Assembly: GCF_014199435.1 (NCBI RefSeq)
Contig: NZ_JACIJP010000001.1
Location: forward strand, 682,001 to 746,000
Length of the DNA: 64,000 nucleotides
Direction of reading: 5' to 3'
Source: Sphingobium subterraneum
GTDB lineage: Bacteria > Pseudomonadota > Alphaproteobacteria > Sphingomonadales > Sphingomonadaceae
The notes under the pieces are model-generated. The model was not told the DNA's origin and made no database searches. It saw only the letters and a list, made by a program, of their open reading frames with translations. How positions within the stretch are numbered: the stretch's first letter is position 1; each line of letters starts with the position of its first letter. A program made the position numbers and the translations under genes. Below, piece after piece: positions 8,075 to 16,707 of this stretch.

Positions 8075-9214
8075 GTGGCTGTAGGCGCCCTGCAAGGCAT
8101 CACCGTTGTGGCACTGGAGCAAGCCGTTGCCGCGCCGCTCGCCACCAGCCGCCTCGCGGACGCAGGGGCTCGCGTGATCAAACTGGAGCGCCCCGATGGC
8201 GACTCCGCCCGTCACTTTGACGCACATGCCAAGGGCAGCAGCAGCTATTTCGTCTGGCTCAATCGCAACAAGCAGTCATGCCGCGTCGACCTGCGTAACG
8301 ACGAGGATATCGAACTGGTTCGCGCGATGATCGCCAAGGCAGACGTTTTCATCCAGAATCTTGCACCAGGTGCAACCGGCAGGCTGGGGCTCGGAAGCAA
8401 GGCGTTGCGCGCCGCCTATCCCCGCCTCATCACGTGCGACATCAGCGGCTATGCGGCCAACACGCCCTTTGCGGATCGTAAAGCCTATGACCTGATGATC
8501 CAGGGGGAAAGCGGCCTCGCCTCCATCACCGGAACAGCGGACAGCGGACCCAGCCGTGTCGGCGTGTCAATCTGCGACATCGCGACCGGAATGGCTGCTC
8601 ATGCACAGTTACTGGAAGCGCTGATTGCACGCGGCACCACCGGTCAGGGCCGTTCGATTGCCGTCTCGCTTTTTGACGTTGCGACCGAGATAATGAACAT
8701 ACCCTATATCACACACCGTCACGGGAACGCGGCCCCAAAGCCGAGCGGCCTCTTGCACCCACTGATCGCACCCTACGGTGTTTACGAGACGCGCGACCGA
8801 CCGCTACTGATCGCGGTTCAGAGCGAACAGGAATGGATAAAGTTCTGCAATACGGTTTTGCGCCGACCGGACATGGCAGCGGACGCACGATTTGGGTCCA
8901 ACAGGCTGCGGATAGAGAACAGGCCCGCGATGGAGAGCGAAATAATCTATATATTTCAATATATTCCTTACACCGAGGCGATTACACGGCTGGAGGAAGG
9001 ACGGATCGCCTATGCGCAAATCTCGCAAATGGACGACATGGTTTCCCACCCGGCATTGGCGAAAATGATGGTCGCGGTGGCTGGCCAGTTCGTCGAATTG
9101 GTGGCTCCGCCGTCCATTGTAGACGGACGGAGGCCGGATCCAGGAACCGTTCCCGACCTTGGCGCGCACGATGGGATGTTGCGCAGAGAATTTGCGCATC
9201 CTGGTCCAGCATAG
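8075..9214 (+). CDS. CaiB/BaiF (class III) CoA-transferase
   Basis: This 379-residue class III CoA-transferase has the catalytic Asp at D139 in 'AYDLMIQGESGLASITG'. The start is the GTG at 8075, with GGAG ten bases upstream and the family N-terminus beginning right after it ('ALQGITVVALEQAVAAP'). Extending to the ATG at 7955 would add 40 residues with no family match. It is a clear paralogue of the CoA-transferase at 31296: both have 'EQAVAAP', 'TSRLADAGA' and 'ADRKAYDL'. That subgroup includes mesaconate- and itaconate-type enzymes. It probably forms an operon with the hydratase at 9264 and sits behind a LysR-type box. Confidence 0.9.
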   Translation: MAVGALQGITVVALEQAVAAPLATSRLADAGARVIKLERPDGDSARHFDAHAKGSSSYFVWLNRNKQSCRVDLRNDEDIELVRAMIAKADVFIQNLAPGATGRLGLGSKALRAAYPRLITCDISGYAANTPFADRKAYDLMIQGESGLASITGTADSGPSRVGVSICDIATGMAAHAQLLEALIARGTTGQGRSIAVSLFDVATEIMNIPYITHRHGNAAPKPSGLLHPLIAPYGVYETRDRPLLIAVQSEQEWIKFCNTVLRRPDMAADARFGSNRLRIENRPAMESEIIYIFQYIPYTEAITRLEEGRIAYAQISQMDDMVSHPALAKMMVAVAGQFVELVAPPSIVDGRRPDPGTVPDLGAHDGMLRREFAHPGPA

Positions 9215-9263
9215 CCGCCGTACCCCAAATCATTGCGATCCACTCCCCAGATAGAGGCAAAAC

Positions 9264-10121
9264 ATGCCGATCGACCCTGACAAATTACTGTCCTTCCAGA
9301 TCCCCGAAATAAGGCAGAGGCTGAGCGCTCGTGACGCAGCGTTCTATGCCTTGTCGATTGGCGTAGGATATGATCCGCTCGACAAGCGGCAGCTTCAATA
9401 TGTGTGCCCCGATGTGCCGGGCTTCCAGATTTTCCCCAGCTATGCGCTGGTCGTTGCCCATCCCGGTTTTTGGCTCGGCCATCCGGACAGCGGCGTTGAC
9501 CCGCGCGGCGTTCTGCACGCGAACCAGGCCCTGCGCATTATTGCCCCGCTCCCAATCGGCCAAACGGTCGTCAGCCGTTCGCGCGTGACCCGGTTGGTGG
9601 ACAAGGGCGCGGGCAAGGCGGCTTTGCTCGACACGCAAACGGTGATCGAGGATGAACGTGGCAATCCCCTTGCCCAGCTCGATCGGACAACCTTCCTGCG
9701 TGGGGGGGGCGGCTTCGGAGGCGAGAATCCTCCGTCCCCGGCGCCCGAGGCTCTTCCTGAAGGTCCGCCGGACCGCAGCATTTCGCTGCCGACACGCCCG
9801 GAACAGGCGCTCTATTATCGGATGAACGGCGACGACAACCCGCTGCACAGCGACCCGGAAATCGCCGCAAAAGCAGGGTTCGAGCGCCCTATTCTTCATG
9901 GGCTGTGTACTGCGGGAGTGGTCTGTCACGCTGTGTTGAAAGCGGGAGCGAATTATGAAGGGGCGCGCTTCTCTGCGCTGTCATTGCGCTTTGCAGGATA
10001 TGTGCTTCCCGGAGAGACCCTCGTCACCGAATTCTGGAACAACGGCCGGTTTCGCGCACGTGTGCAAGAGCGCGACACCCTTGTGGTCGACGACGGGCGT
10101 GCTGAGTTTGTTTCAGCCTGA
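9264..10121 (+). CDS. MaoC-type enoyl-CoA hydratase 2 (double hot-dog)
   Basis: The 285-residue protein resembles the hydratase-2 domain of peroxisomal multifunctional enzyme type 2. It should hydrate trans-2-enoyl-CoA to (R)-3-hydroxyacyl-CoA. The second hot-dog half carries the full catalytic signature 'YYRMNGDDNPLHSDPEIAAKAG', with the Asp/His pair D190 and H195, followed by 'PILHGLCTAG'. The N-terminal half is the substrate-binding, non-catalytic hot-dog. A Gly-rich linker sits near residues 147-153. It follows the CaiB gene by 49 bases. It pairs logically with the SDR at 12621, which resembles the dehydrogenase half of the same eukaryotic protein. Confidence 0.9.
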   Translation: MPIDPDKLLSFQIPEIRQRLSARDAAFYALSIGVGYDPLDKRQLQYVCPDVPGFQIFPSYALVVAHPGFWLGHPDSGVDPRGVLHANQALRIIAPLPIGQTVVSRSRVTRLVDKGAGKAALLDTQTVIEDERGNPLAQLDRTTFLRGGGGFGGENPPSPAPEALPEGPPDRSISLPTRPEQALYYRMNGDDNPLHSDPEIAAKAGFERPILHGLCTAGVVCHAVLKAGANYEGARFSALSLRFAGYVLPGETLVTEFWNNGRFRARVQERDTLVVDDGRAEFVSA

Positions 10122-10168
10122 TCGCTTGCCGCGAAGCTGCGCGGATCTTCCATCCTTCTCCACCAGAC

Positions 10169-10183
10169 ATAGGCTTTACCTAT
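10169..10183. promoter_or_regulatory. LysR-type box, ATAGG-N5-CCTAT
   Basis: ATAGG (10169-10173), CTTTA, CCTAT (10179-10183) is a perfect inverted repeat with the T-N11-A pattern. The flanking TTTACCTATATATTCG is nearly identical to the box at 17857, which has TTTACCTATATATGCG. It lies about 180 bases upstream of the six-gene operon starting at 10365. Confidence 0.78.
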
Positions 10184-10328
10184 ATATTCGTGAAGCCTTT
10201 GCCCGATAGCTCATCCCGCCCGAAACCGCCATCAGTGCCCCAGACGCAAATGCGTTCCAGTGCCGCTGGGTTGTGCGTCCAAATGTTAATCAGAGAAATG
10301 AGGGTGGTTTGAAGCCAGTGATATTCCC

Positions 10329-10342
10329 CGCCACGCGTGGCG
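10329..10342. repeat. Perfect 14-bp palindrome before acyl-CoA dehydrogenase gene
   Basis: CGCCACGCGTGGCG is self-complementary with no spacer. It lies 22 bases upstream of the ATG at 10365. It could be an operator for a dimeric repressor near the translation start. No matching copy was noticed elsewhere. Confidence 0.45.
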
Positions 10343-10364
10343 CAGCGGTCTGGAACGCCGACAC

Positions 10365-11429
10365 ATGAGCGCGCACGACATTTCCGAAGCAATCAGCATG
10401 ATCCGGGAAAGCGCTGCGGGGATTGCGGTCCGTCATGATCTCGGCCGCATCCGCAAACTGCGTTACTCCGTGCCAGGGTTCGACCGGACGACATGGCGGA
10501 ATATGTGCGAAATGGGCTGGCTCGCCCTGAGCCTGCCTGAGGAAAAGGGCGGTGTCGGGCTCGGCATGACCGCCAGTTGCGCATTGATGGAAGAGCTAGG
10601 CCGGGCACTTGTCCCGGAACCGGTGATCGGCGCGACGCTGGCGATCCAGACGTTGGGCGACGATCAGCTACCCGACGTCCTATCCGGTGAAAAGATGATC
10701 CTTCCGGCGTGGCAAACGACGCGGTCCGGCATGTCGACCAGCGACCCCATCCCGGTCGAGAACGGCACGGTCAACGGCGTCATGCGCTATGTGCCGATGG
10801 CGGCTGGAGCAGATGCGTTTGTCGTCGCAACCGCCAATGGGTGGGGCTTAGTCGACGCGCACAGCCCAACCCTGGCGCTCGATGTCGCGCAAACGCAGGA
10901 TGGCGGCCATTATGGCACCCTCACCTTTTCCGGCACCCCGGTCTCCATCGTTTCGGATACCGCGCTCGCCGGACCCGTCGCACAGGCCACATTGGCGACC
11001 GCGGCCTATCTGCTGGGCGTTATCGACGAAGCGATTGAGCGGACGCTCGATTATCTGCGCACGCGGGTCCAGTTCGGTAAGCCGATCGGAAGTTTCCAGT
11101 CGTTGCAGCATCGGATGGTCGACCTCAGTCTCGAGGCGGCTCTCACCCGGGCGAGCGTTGCCGACGCGGCGCGCATCTGGGACGGCAGCCCCGGTTCATC
11201 AAAAGCCTACGCTGCCGTTTCCCGCGCAAAGGCTCGCGCTTCGACTACCGCCATGCTGGTTACGCGACAGGCCATCCAGATGCACGGCGGTATCGGCTAC
11301 ACCGACGAACATGACATCGGACTTTATCTCCGCAAGGCAATGGTGATGGCCCCGGCCTATGGCGATGCTGCCCTACACCGGAAGCGCTTTGCCCAATATA
11401 TGCCGGATCATGCGGAGGCGGCGGCATGA
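10365..11429 (+). CDS. Acyl-CoA dehydrogenase, degenerate partner subunit
   Basis: This 354-residue protein has the acyl-CoA dehydrogenase fold. The C-terminal FAD-site and helix motifs are kept: 'LRTRVQFGKPIGSFQSLQHRMVDL' and 'QAIQMHGGIGYTDEHDIGLYLRKA'. The middle beta-domain lacks the usual 'TEPxxGSD' FAD/substrate motif and reads poorly against the family. The next gene has that motif and overlaps this one by 4 bases (ATGA). Heteromeric alpha2-beta2 acyl-CoA dehydrogenases with one incomplete subunit are known from sterol side-chain degradation (ChsE4-ChsE5 type), and I infer the same here. It is the first gene of the operon behind the box at 10169. Confidence 0.87.
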   Translation: MSAHDISEAISMIRESAAGIAVRHDLGRIRKLRYSVPGFDRTTWRNMCEMGWLALSLPEEKGGVGLGMTASCALMEELGRALVPEPVIGATLAIQTLGDDQLPDVLSGEKMILPAWQTTRSGMSTSDPIPVENGTVNGVMRYVPMAAGADAFVVATANGWGLVDAHSPTLALDVAQTQDGGHYGTLTFSGTPVSIVSDTALAGPVAQATLATAAYLLGVIDEAIERTLDYLRTRVQFGKPIGSFQSLQHRMVDLSLEAALTRASVADAARIWDGSPGSSKAYAAVSRAKARASTTAMLVTRQAIQMHGGIGYTDEHDIGLYLRKAMVMAPAYGDAALHRKRFAQYMPDHAEAAA

Positions 11430-12589
11430 GCATCGAACGCTATCAGCTTGATGATTTCAACGCGCTGGGCGATCCGGAATTCCGGCTTCTCGTCCGCTAT
11501 TTTCTGCGTGAACATCATCCGGTTGACATCATCAATCCGCCAAAACGTCTGCACTGGGACGAAGCCGAGCCATGGTACATGACTCTGGCGGAGGCGGGCT
11601 GGCTCGCTCCCGCGTGGCCGCGTGAACATGGAGGAATGGGCCTGTCCGCCGCCAAGCAGCTCATCTATATGGATGAGTTTGAACGCTTTGGCGCCGCACG
11701 AACGCCCGACCATGGGATCATGCTGCTCGGGCCGCTGCTTATCCGCTATGGTTCCGAGGCGCAGCGCGCGCATTTCCTCCCCCGCATCCTGTCAGGCGAG
11801 CATATCTGGTGCCAGGGCTACAGCGAGCCGAACGCGGGTTCGGACCTGGCGTCCTTGCGAACCGAAGCGGTACTGGACGGTGACGAATGGGTGGTCAACG
11901 GACAGAAGATATGGACGACGCTTGCCGGTGACGCCGACTGGATCTTCATGCTCGTTCGCACCGACAAGAGCGGCAAAAAGCAAGAAGGGATCAGCTTCCT
12001 TCTGGTGCCCATGGATGCGCCGGGTGTCACTGTCCGCCCGATTGACAATCTCGATCTGCAGGACGAGTTTTCCGAAGTCTTCTTCGACGATGTACGAGTG
12101 CCAAAGGACAATCTGGTCGGAGAAGTCAACAAGGGCTGGACAATGGCCAAGGCCCTGCTCGGCTTTGAGCGTATTTTCCTGGGTTCGCCCCGTCAGGCCG
12201 CGCACGCGCTCTCGCGATTGCGCTTGCTGGCGGGGCATGTCGGAATGCTCGACGATCCTTGCTTCTTCGACCGATATACTCAGCTTCGGCTGGATCTTGC
12301 GGATCACGAAGCGCTTTTCGAGGAAAGCGCCGACCGACTGCGGCGCGGCGAGACACTGGGCGCAGACGTTTCTTTCCTCAAGCTCAACCAGACATCGCTG
12401 TTCCAGCGCATCACGGAGTTGATGTTGGAGATCGCCGGCGAGGATGGCGGCCTGCTCGAGCCCATCGAAGGCAACCGCGACCTTAATCCCATGGGTCTTT
12501 TTCTGACCGCACGCGCGGCGACGATCTACGGCGGCGCCTCGGAGGTCCAGCGCAACATCATCGCCAAGGCCGTGCTCGAACTGCCGTGA
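11426..12589 (+). CDS. Acyl-CoA dehydrogenase, FAD-binding subunit
   Basis: This 387-residue acyl-CoA dehydrogenase carries the FAD/substrate motif 'YSEPNAGSDLASL' near residue 132, followed by 'NGQKIWTTLAGDADWIFMLVRT'. It ends with 'GGASEVQRNIIAKAVLELP', the C-terminal motif of the FadE group. The ATG overlaps the stop of the previous gene, so the two are translationally coupled. It likely forms a heterotetramer with the degenerate subunit and dehydrogenates a branched or bulky acyl-CoA. The electron acceptor would be electron-transfer flavoprotein, not encoded in this window. Confidence 0.92.
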   Translation: MSIERYQLDDFNALGDPEFRLLVRYFLREHHPVDIINPPKRLHWDEAEPWYMTLAEAGWLAPAWPREHGGMGLSAAKQLIYMDEFERFGAARTPDHGIMLLGPLLIRYGSEAQRAHFLPRILSGEHIWCQGYSEPNAGSDLASLRTEAVLDGDEWVVNGQKIWTTLAGDADWIFMLVRTDKSGKKQEGISFLLVPMDAPGVTVRPIDNLDLQDEFSEVFFDDVRVPKDNLVGEVNKGWTMAKALLGFERIFLGSPRQAAHALSRLRLLAGHVGMLDDPCFFDRYTQLRLDLADHEALFEESADRLRRGETLGADVSFLKLNQTSLFQRITELMLEIAGEDGGLLEPIEGNRDLNPMGLFLTARAATIYGGASEVQRNIIAKAVLELP

Positions 12590-12620
12590 CAACATCATTT
12601 TGAATCGAGGAGCTTTCGGC

Positions 12621-13529
12621 ATGACATTGGATGGCAAGGTCGCAATCGTGACCGGCGCAGGCGGCGGGATTGGGCGCGCGATCGCCATCGCTATGGCTCA
12701 GGCAGGCGCGGCGGTCGTCATCAACGATGTCGGCGTATCGCTGACCGGCGAAGGCGGCTCTGCCACACCCGCCGAAGAAACCAAGGCGACGATCGAGGCG
12801 TCCGGTGGCCGCGCAGTCATCAATATCGACAGCGTTGCGGACTGGGACTCGGCGCAGCGGATCGTACAATCCGCGGTCGACGCTTTCGGGCGCCTTGATG
12901 TGGTGGTCAACAATGCCGGCATCTTGCGCGACGCCTTTTTCCACAAGATGACGCCGCAGGATTGGGCGTCGGTCATCGACGTGCACCTTAATGGCAGCTT
13001 TTACGTCAGCCGCGCAGCGGCCGAAATCTTCCGCCAGCAGGAAAGCGGCGCCTTTGTCCACATGACCAGCACGTCCGGCCTGATCGGTAACAACGCGCAG
13101 GCGAATTATTCCGCGGCGAAGATGGGCATTCTGGGCCTGTCCAAGACCATCGCACTCGACATGCAGCGTTACAATGTCCGTTCCAACTGCGTCGCACCCT
13201 TTGCGTGGGGCCGTATGACCGCAAACATCAAGGCGGAAACGCCCGATCAGATCAAGCGGGTCGAAACACTCAAGCAAATGACGCCTGAAAAGAACGCCCC
13301 TCTCGTCGTCGCGCTTGCGTCCGACGCGGCAAGCGCAATCAACGGCCAAGTTTTCGCTGTGCGTCGCAATGAAATTTTTCTAATGAGCCAGAGCCGCCCG
13401 ATCCGTTCGGTACAACGCGACGATGGCTGGACGCCGGAGCTCGTGCAGCAGCACGCCCTGCCCACGCTCCTGCCATCGATGCTGCCGCTCGACCGGAGCC
13501 AGGATGTTTTCACCTGGGATCCAGCCTGA
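12621..13529 (+). CDS. SDR dehydrogenase, 17beta-HSD4/MFE-2-like (3-hydroxyacyl-CoA dehydrogenase)
   Basis: The 302-residue short-chain dehydrogenase resembles the dehydrogenase part of multifunctional enzyme type 2. It should oxidise a (3R)-hydroxyacyl-CoA with NAD. The N-terminus has 'VTGAGGGIGRAIA'. The catalytic Ser, Tyr and Lys are all present in 'HMTSTSGLIGNNAQANYSAAKMG'. The C-terminal extension ('FAVRRNEIFLMSQSRPIRSV...DGWTPE') is typical of this subgroup. The start is the ATG at 12621 with GAGGAG upstream; an in-frame TTG at 12600 is less likely. It acts after a hydratase-2 such as that at 9264 and before the thiolase at 13617. Confidence 0.9.
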   Translation: MTLDGKVAIVTGAGGGIGRAIAIAMAQAGAAVVINDVGVSLTGEGGSATPAEETKATIEASGGRAVINIDSVADWDSAQRIVQSAVDAFGRLDVVVNNAGILRDAFFHKMTPQDWASVIDVHLNGSFYVSRAAAEIFRQQESGAFVHMTSTSGLIGNNAQANYSAAKMGILGLSKTIALDMQRYNVRSNCVAPFAWGRMTANIKAETPDQIKRVETLKQMTPEKNAPLVVALASDAASAINGQVFAVRRNEIFLMSQSRPIRSVQRDDGWTPELVQQHALPTLLPSMLPLDRSQDVFTWDPA

Positions 13530-13557
13530 TCTCTCGTGCTTCAAGGGACACATAAAC

Positions 13558-13617
13558 ATGCCCATCTACCATGACGACCAATCCGCGAATATCCTCTGCC
13601 TGCCGGTGAACCACTGA
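13558..13617 (+). CDS. Possible 19-residue leader peptide coupled to thiolase
   Basis: A short frame starts at ATG 13558 behind a good AAGGGA site and encodes 19 residues beginning MPIYHDDQ. Its TGA stop (13615-13617) shares a base with the thiolase ATG, giving TGATG. The thiolase itself has no clear ribosome-binding site. The short frame may therefore deliver ribosomes to the thiolase start. It could also be the relic of a longer gene. No family was recognised. Confidence 0.4.
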   Translation: MPIYHDDQSANILCLPVNH

Positions 13618-14813
13618 TGCGCCGCGCCGCCATTGTCAGCCCACTGCGTACGCCTGTCGGGGCCTTTGGCGGCGCGCTGAAGGACGTCCCGGTCGAAATG
13701 CTCGGGAGCGTCGTCGTCAACGCCGTCCTCGAACAATCGGGTGTTGATCCGGCGCGGATTGAGGACGTGGTGTTCGCCCAGTCCTACGCCAACAGCGAAA
13801 CGCCCTGCGTCGGTCGCTGGATCGCGTTACAGGCCGGTCTGCCGCAGGAGGTTCCGGGCATCCAGATCGATCGCCGCTGCGGGGGCGGGCTGCAGGCCAT
13901 CGTAACGGCCGCGATGATGATCGAAAGCGGCGCCTGTAACATGGTTCTTGCAGGCGGCGTCGAGAGCATGAGCCGCATCGAATATTACACGACCGACATG
14001 CGCTGGGGCAAAAGGTCCGGTACCACGCAATTCTATGACCGGCTCGACCGGGGACGCGAGCGTTCGCAGCCCGTCGAGCGCTTCGGTTATATTTCCGGGA
14101 TGATCGAAACAGCGGAGACGCTGGCGCGCGAATATGGGATCAGCCGTGAGGACGCCGATGCGTTCGCGGCCGAAAGCCACCGCCGCGCAGCCGCCGCATG
14201 GAACGAGGGGCGTTTTGCCGACGAGGTGGTGCCGGTGCCGGTCCCCCAGCGTAAAGGCGATCCGGTCCTGTTTGCGCGTGATGAGGGCATCCGTGCGGAA
14301 ACGACGACAGACACGCTGGCCAAGCTCCGCGTTCTCCAGAAGGACGGAACTGTCACGGCGGGCAATGCGGCGCAGCAGAACGATGCCGCAGCCGCCTGCC
14401 TGATCGTTGCCGAGGACAAGCTCGCCGAGCTCGGTCTCGAACCCATCGCCTTTCTGCGCGGCTGGGCCGCGGTCGGCTGCGATCCGGCACGGATGGGTAT
14501 CGGTCCGGTCCCGGCCACCCAAAAGCTGTTAGCGAGAACGGGCCTGAGCCTTGACGACATGGATCTGGTTGAGATCAATGAAGCCTTCGCCGCGCAAGTG
14601 CTTTCCGTGCTCAAGGGGTGGAACTGGGACGACCGTTCGAAGCTCAACGTGAATGGATCGGGCATCTCGCTCGGTCACCCGATCGGCGCCACCGGTGTGC
14701 GGATGATGACCACTCTCACCCACGAAATGCGTAGGCGAGGCGCCCGCTACGGACTTGAGACCATGTGCATCGGCGGCGGCCAGGGCATGGCGGCCATCTT
14801 CGAGCGCGCCTGA
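13617..14813 (+). CDS. Thiolase (acetyl-CoA C-acyltransferase)
   Basis: The 398-residue thiolase cleaves a 3-ketoacyl-CoA with free CoA. The nucleophile is Cys88 in 'IDRRCGGGLQAI'. The catalytic His lies in 'NGSGISLGHPIGATGVRM', and the second Cys in 'METMCIGGGQGMA' is read as 'TMCIGGGQG'. 'GGVESMSRIEYYT' is also typical. It follows the SDR by 87 bases and a 19-codon frame that ends on its start codon. Its stop shares one base with the start of the next gene (TGATG). It is the thiolytic step of the operon 10365-16096. Confidence 0.93.
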   Translation: MRRAAIVSPLRTPVGAFGGALKDVPVEMLGSVVVNAVLEQSGVDPARIEDVVFAQSYANSETPCVGRWIALQAGLPQEVPGIQIDRRCGGGLQAIVTAAMMIESGACNMVLAGGVESMSRIEYYTTDMRWGKRSGTTQFYDRLDRGRERSQPVERFGYISGMIETAETLAREYGISREDADAFAAESHRRAAAAWNEGRFADEVVPVPVPQRKGDPVLFARDEGIRAETTTDTLAKLRVLQKDGTVTAGNAAQQNDAAAACLIVAEDKLAELGLEPIAFLRGWAAVGCDPARMGIGPVPATQKLLARTGLSLDDMDLVEINEAFAAQVLSVLKGWNWDDRSKLNVNGSGISLGHPIGATGVRMMTTLTHEMRRRGARYGLETMCIGGGQGMAAIFERA

Positions 14814-16096
14814 TGCGCGGAGGACGCGCCGGGCGGGAACTGACTCTTGGCAGTCTCCGCTGGACCGAGCTCGTTCCTCGAGGCGCCATGGTGGTGTGGG
14901 GGCAGGCCTCGGCCGAACCCGCATCGCTCACCGCTTCCCTGATGGCGCAACGCGCAGCGATAGGGCAATTCCGCGCTTTCGTGGGTATGAGTTGGGGGTC
15001 CAGTGTCTCACCCGATTTCACCGATCAGGTCGCTTACACATCCTATTGCGGCGCCGGGGCAAATCGCCGACTTGGCGCGGCCCTCGACATACTGCCCCTT
15101 CCTTATACGCAACTTGCTTCCACGCTGGCCGAGGAGCGCCCTGTTCTCCTGCTGGGTCTCGGCCTGGGCAGCAGCGCCGATAGTTTCAGTTTCGGTGCGG
15201 CGCGGGAATATCTGGCCGAGTTGATCGACGGCGCCAGCCTGGTCATAGCGGAAGTCAGTGAGGGTTTTCCGCGCAGCGCGGGCAGCGATGGCGAAATTCC
15301 CCGCGATTGTATCGACATCATCGTGCGCACGCAGGGCGTGCCGATATCGCTCCCGCCAGGGCCGCAGGGTGATACCGACGGGAAAATCGCCGCCCGTATC
15401 GCCGCCCTAATCGAGGATGGATCGACGCTTCAGATCGGCCTGGGCGGTATACCCGCTGCTGTTCTGAACGCTCTCAAGGGGCATCGAAATCTCGGCGTCC
15501 ACTCGGGCCTGATCGGCGATGAGATCGCCGAACTTGCCGCGATGGGCGTGATCACCAACGCGCTGAAGACCATCGATCGCAATCTGACCGTAACAGGATT
15601 GCTCGCCGGTGGTCCCACATTGATGAAGTGGGCAGACGGCAATGCCGGTCTCGCGCTACGGCCGACGCGCTATACCCATGATGCCTCGATACTTGCTTCA
15701 ATCGACAAGTTCGTCGCGATCAATTCCGCCATTGAAGTCGACCTGACCGGACAGGTCAACGCGGAGGTGGCCGGCGGCCATTATGTGGGGGCCGTGGGCG
15801 GCGCCGGGGCGTTTCTGCGCGGCGCACATGAGTCGCGCGGTGGACTGCCCATTATTGCCCTCCCCTCCACCGCCAAAGGACGATCCCGAATTGTCGCCAA
15901 CCTGTCGGGGCCGGTCAGCACCGCGCGAGCCGACGCAGGCATCGTCGTGACGGAGCACGGCGTGGCGGATCTGCGCGGCCTTTCGTTGCGTCGGCGGCGA
16001 GAGGCCATGCTCGCCATTGCCGAACCCGCTTGTGTTGCCGCGCTCGAGCAAGAGTCTGGCCGCTCGGCACAATATCGCGGGTCGGGCCAGATATAA
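14813..16096 (+). CDS. Acetyl-CoA hydrolase/transferase-family CoA-transferase
   Basis: This 427-residue protein belongs to the acetyl-CoA hydrolase/4-hydroxybutyrate CoA-transferase family (Cat1-like). Family motifs include 'STLQIGLGGIPAAVLNALKGH', 'LGVHSGLIGDEIAELAAMGVITNALK', 'GLPIIALPSTAKGRSRIV' and 'VVTEHGVADLRGLSL'. I start it at the ATG at 14813, which overlaps the thiolase TGA by one base; an in-frame ATG at 14765 would lie inside the thiolase. At residues 230-232 it reads HSG, where the 4-hydroxybutyrate enzymes have HTE with the catalytic Glu, so its mechanism may differ. It is the last gene of the operon. Confidence 0.85.
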   Translation: MRGGRAGRELTLGSLRWTELVPRGAMVVWGQASAEPASLTASLMAQRAAIGQFRAFVGMSWGSSVSPDFTDQVAYTSYCGAGANRRLGAALDILPLPYTQLASTLAEERPVLLLGLGLGSSADSFSFGAAREYLAELIDGASLVIAEVSEGFPRSAGSDGEIPRDCIDIIVRTQGVPISLPPGPQGDTDGKIAARIAALIEDGSTLQIGLGGIPAAVLNALKGHRNLGVHSGLIGDEIAELAAMGVITNALKTIDRNLTVTGLLAGGPTLMKWADGNAGLALRPTRYTHDASILASIDKFVAINSAIEVDLTGQVNAEVAGGHYVGAVGGAGAFLRGAHESRGGLPIIALPSTAKGRSRIVANLSGPVSTARADAGIVVTEHGVADLRGLSLRRRREAMLAIAEPACVAALEQESGRSAQYRGSGQI

Positions 16097-16158
16097 CGGA
16101 CTGCTCGCCCGCGATAAGATCCTTCCGGGATCAGGTGTCGTCAGTCATCGCCCGCAGT

Positions 16159-16509
16159 CTATAATGTGGAATAGTCGCCATACACGCGATAGTCGCGGAT
16201 CCCGTCCTCGTTTTCCTCGAAAATTACGGCCCCAGGCCCCTCGAGAGTCGTGTCGTCCTTGCGGACGAACGTCACCCTCAGTTCGACCAGGGTACTTCCG
16301 CCTTCGGTCACATCATGATTTTCGACGGAGTGTACCGTACCGGAGATTGTGTCGAAAAAGCCTTGCAGGAAGCTGGCTATATTCTCGCGGCCGACAATCG
16401 GCGACAAATTGCAGAAACGGAACGACGCATCCGGCGCAAAATATTGCGCAGCAAGGGCGGCACTGGAGTCAAGATCGGCGTAGAATCGGGTGACTTTTTC
16501 CTTGTTCAT
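16159..16509 (-). CDS. SnoaL/NTF2-like protein
   Basis: The 116-residue protein has the single-domain SnoaL/NTF2-like cone fold. The pattern includes 'VTRFYADLDSSAALAAQYFAPDASFRF', 'GRENIASFLQGFF' and 'HDVTEGGSTLVELRVTFVRKDD'. Such proteins are isomerases, dehydratases, cyclases or pure binding proteins, so no reaction is claimed. No signal peptide is seen, so it is probably cytoplasmic. It stands alone, convergent with the operon ending at 16096. A LysR-type box lies about 200 bases upstream at 16708, suggesting co-regulation with the acyl-CoA genes. A secreted tandem relative is at 22906. Confidence 0.8.
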   Translation of the reverse strand: MNKEKVTRFYADLDSSAALAAQYFAPDASFRFCNLSPIVGRENIASFLQGFFDTISGTVHSVENHDVTEGGSTLVELRVTFVRKDDTTLEGPGAVIFEENEDGIRDYRVYGDYSTL

Positions 16510-16707
16510 ACTCTCTCCATATCTGTGCCCCGCTCCGGATAATCCCGAATGCGGCTCTGAATCCAGCGACCGTACTTCTCGGTTGAACAGGACATGTCTC
16601 GCTCATATCCCAAGCGCCAATCGGCGCATTTTCATAGGCCCAAGGTGAACTGTTAAAACCCTCCGCAGCGTCCGAAAAGCGTCTCCGGTCGCCTGCCTAC
16701 ACTTGTC

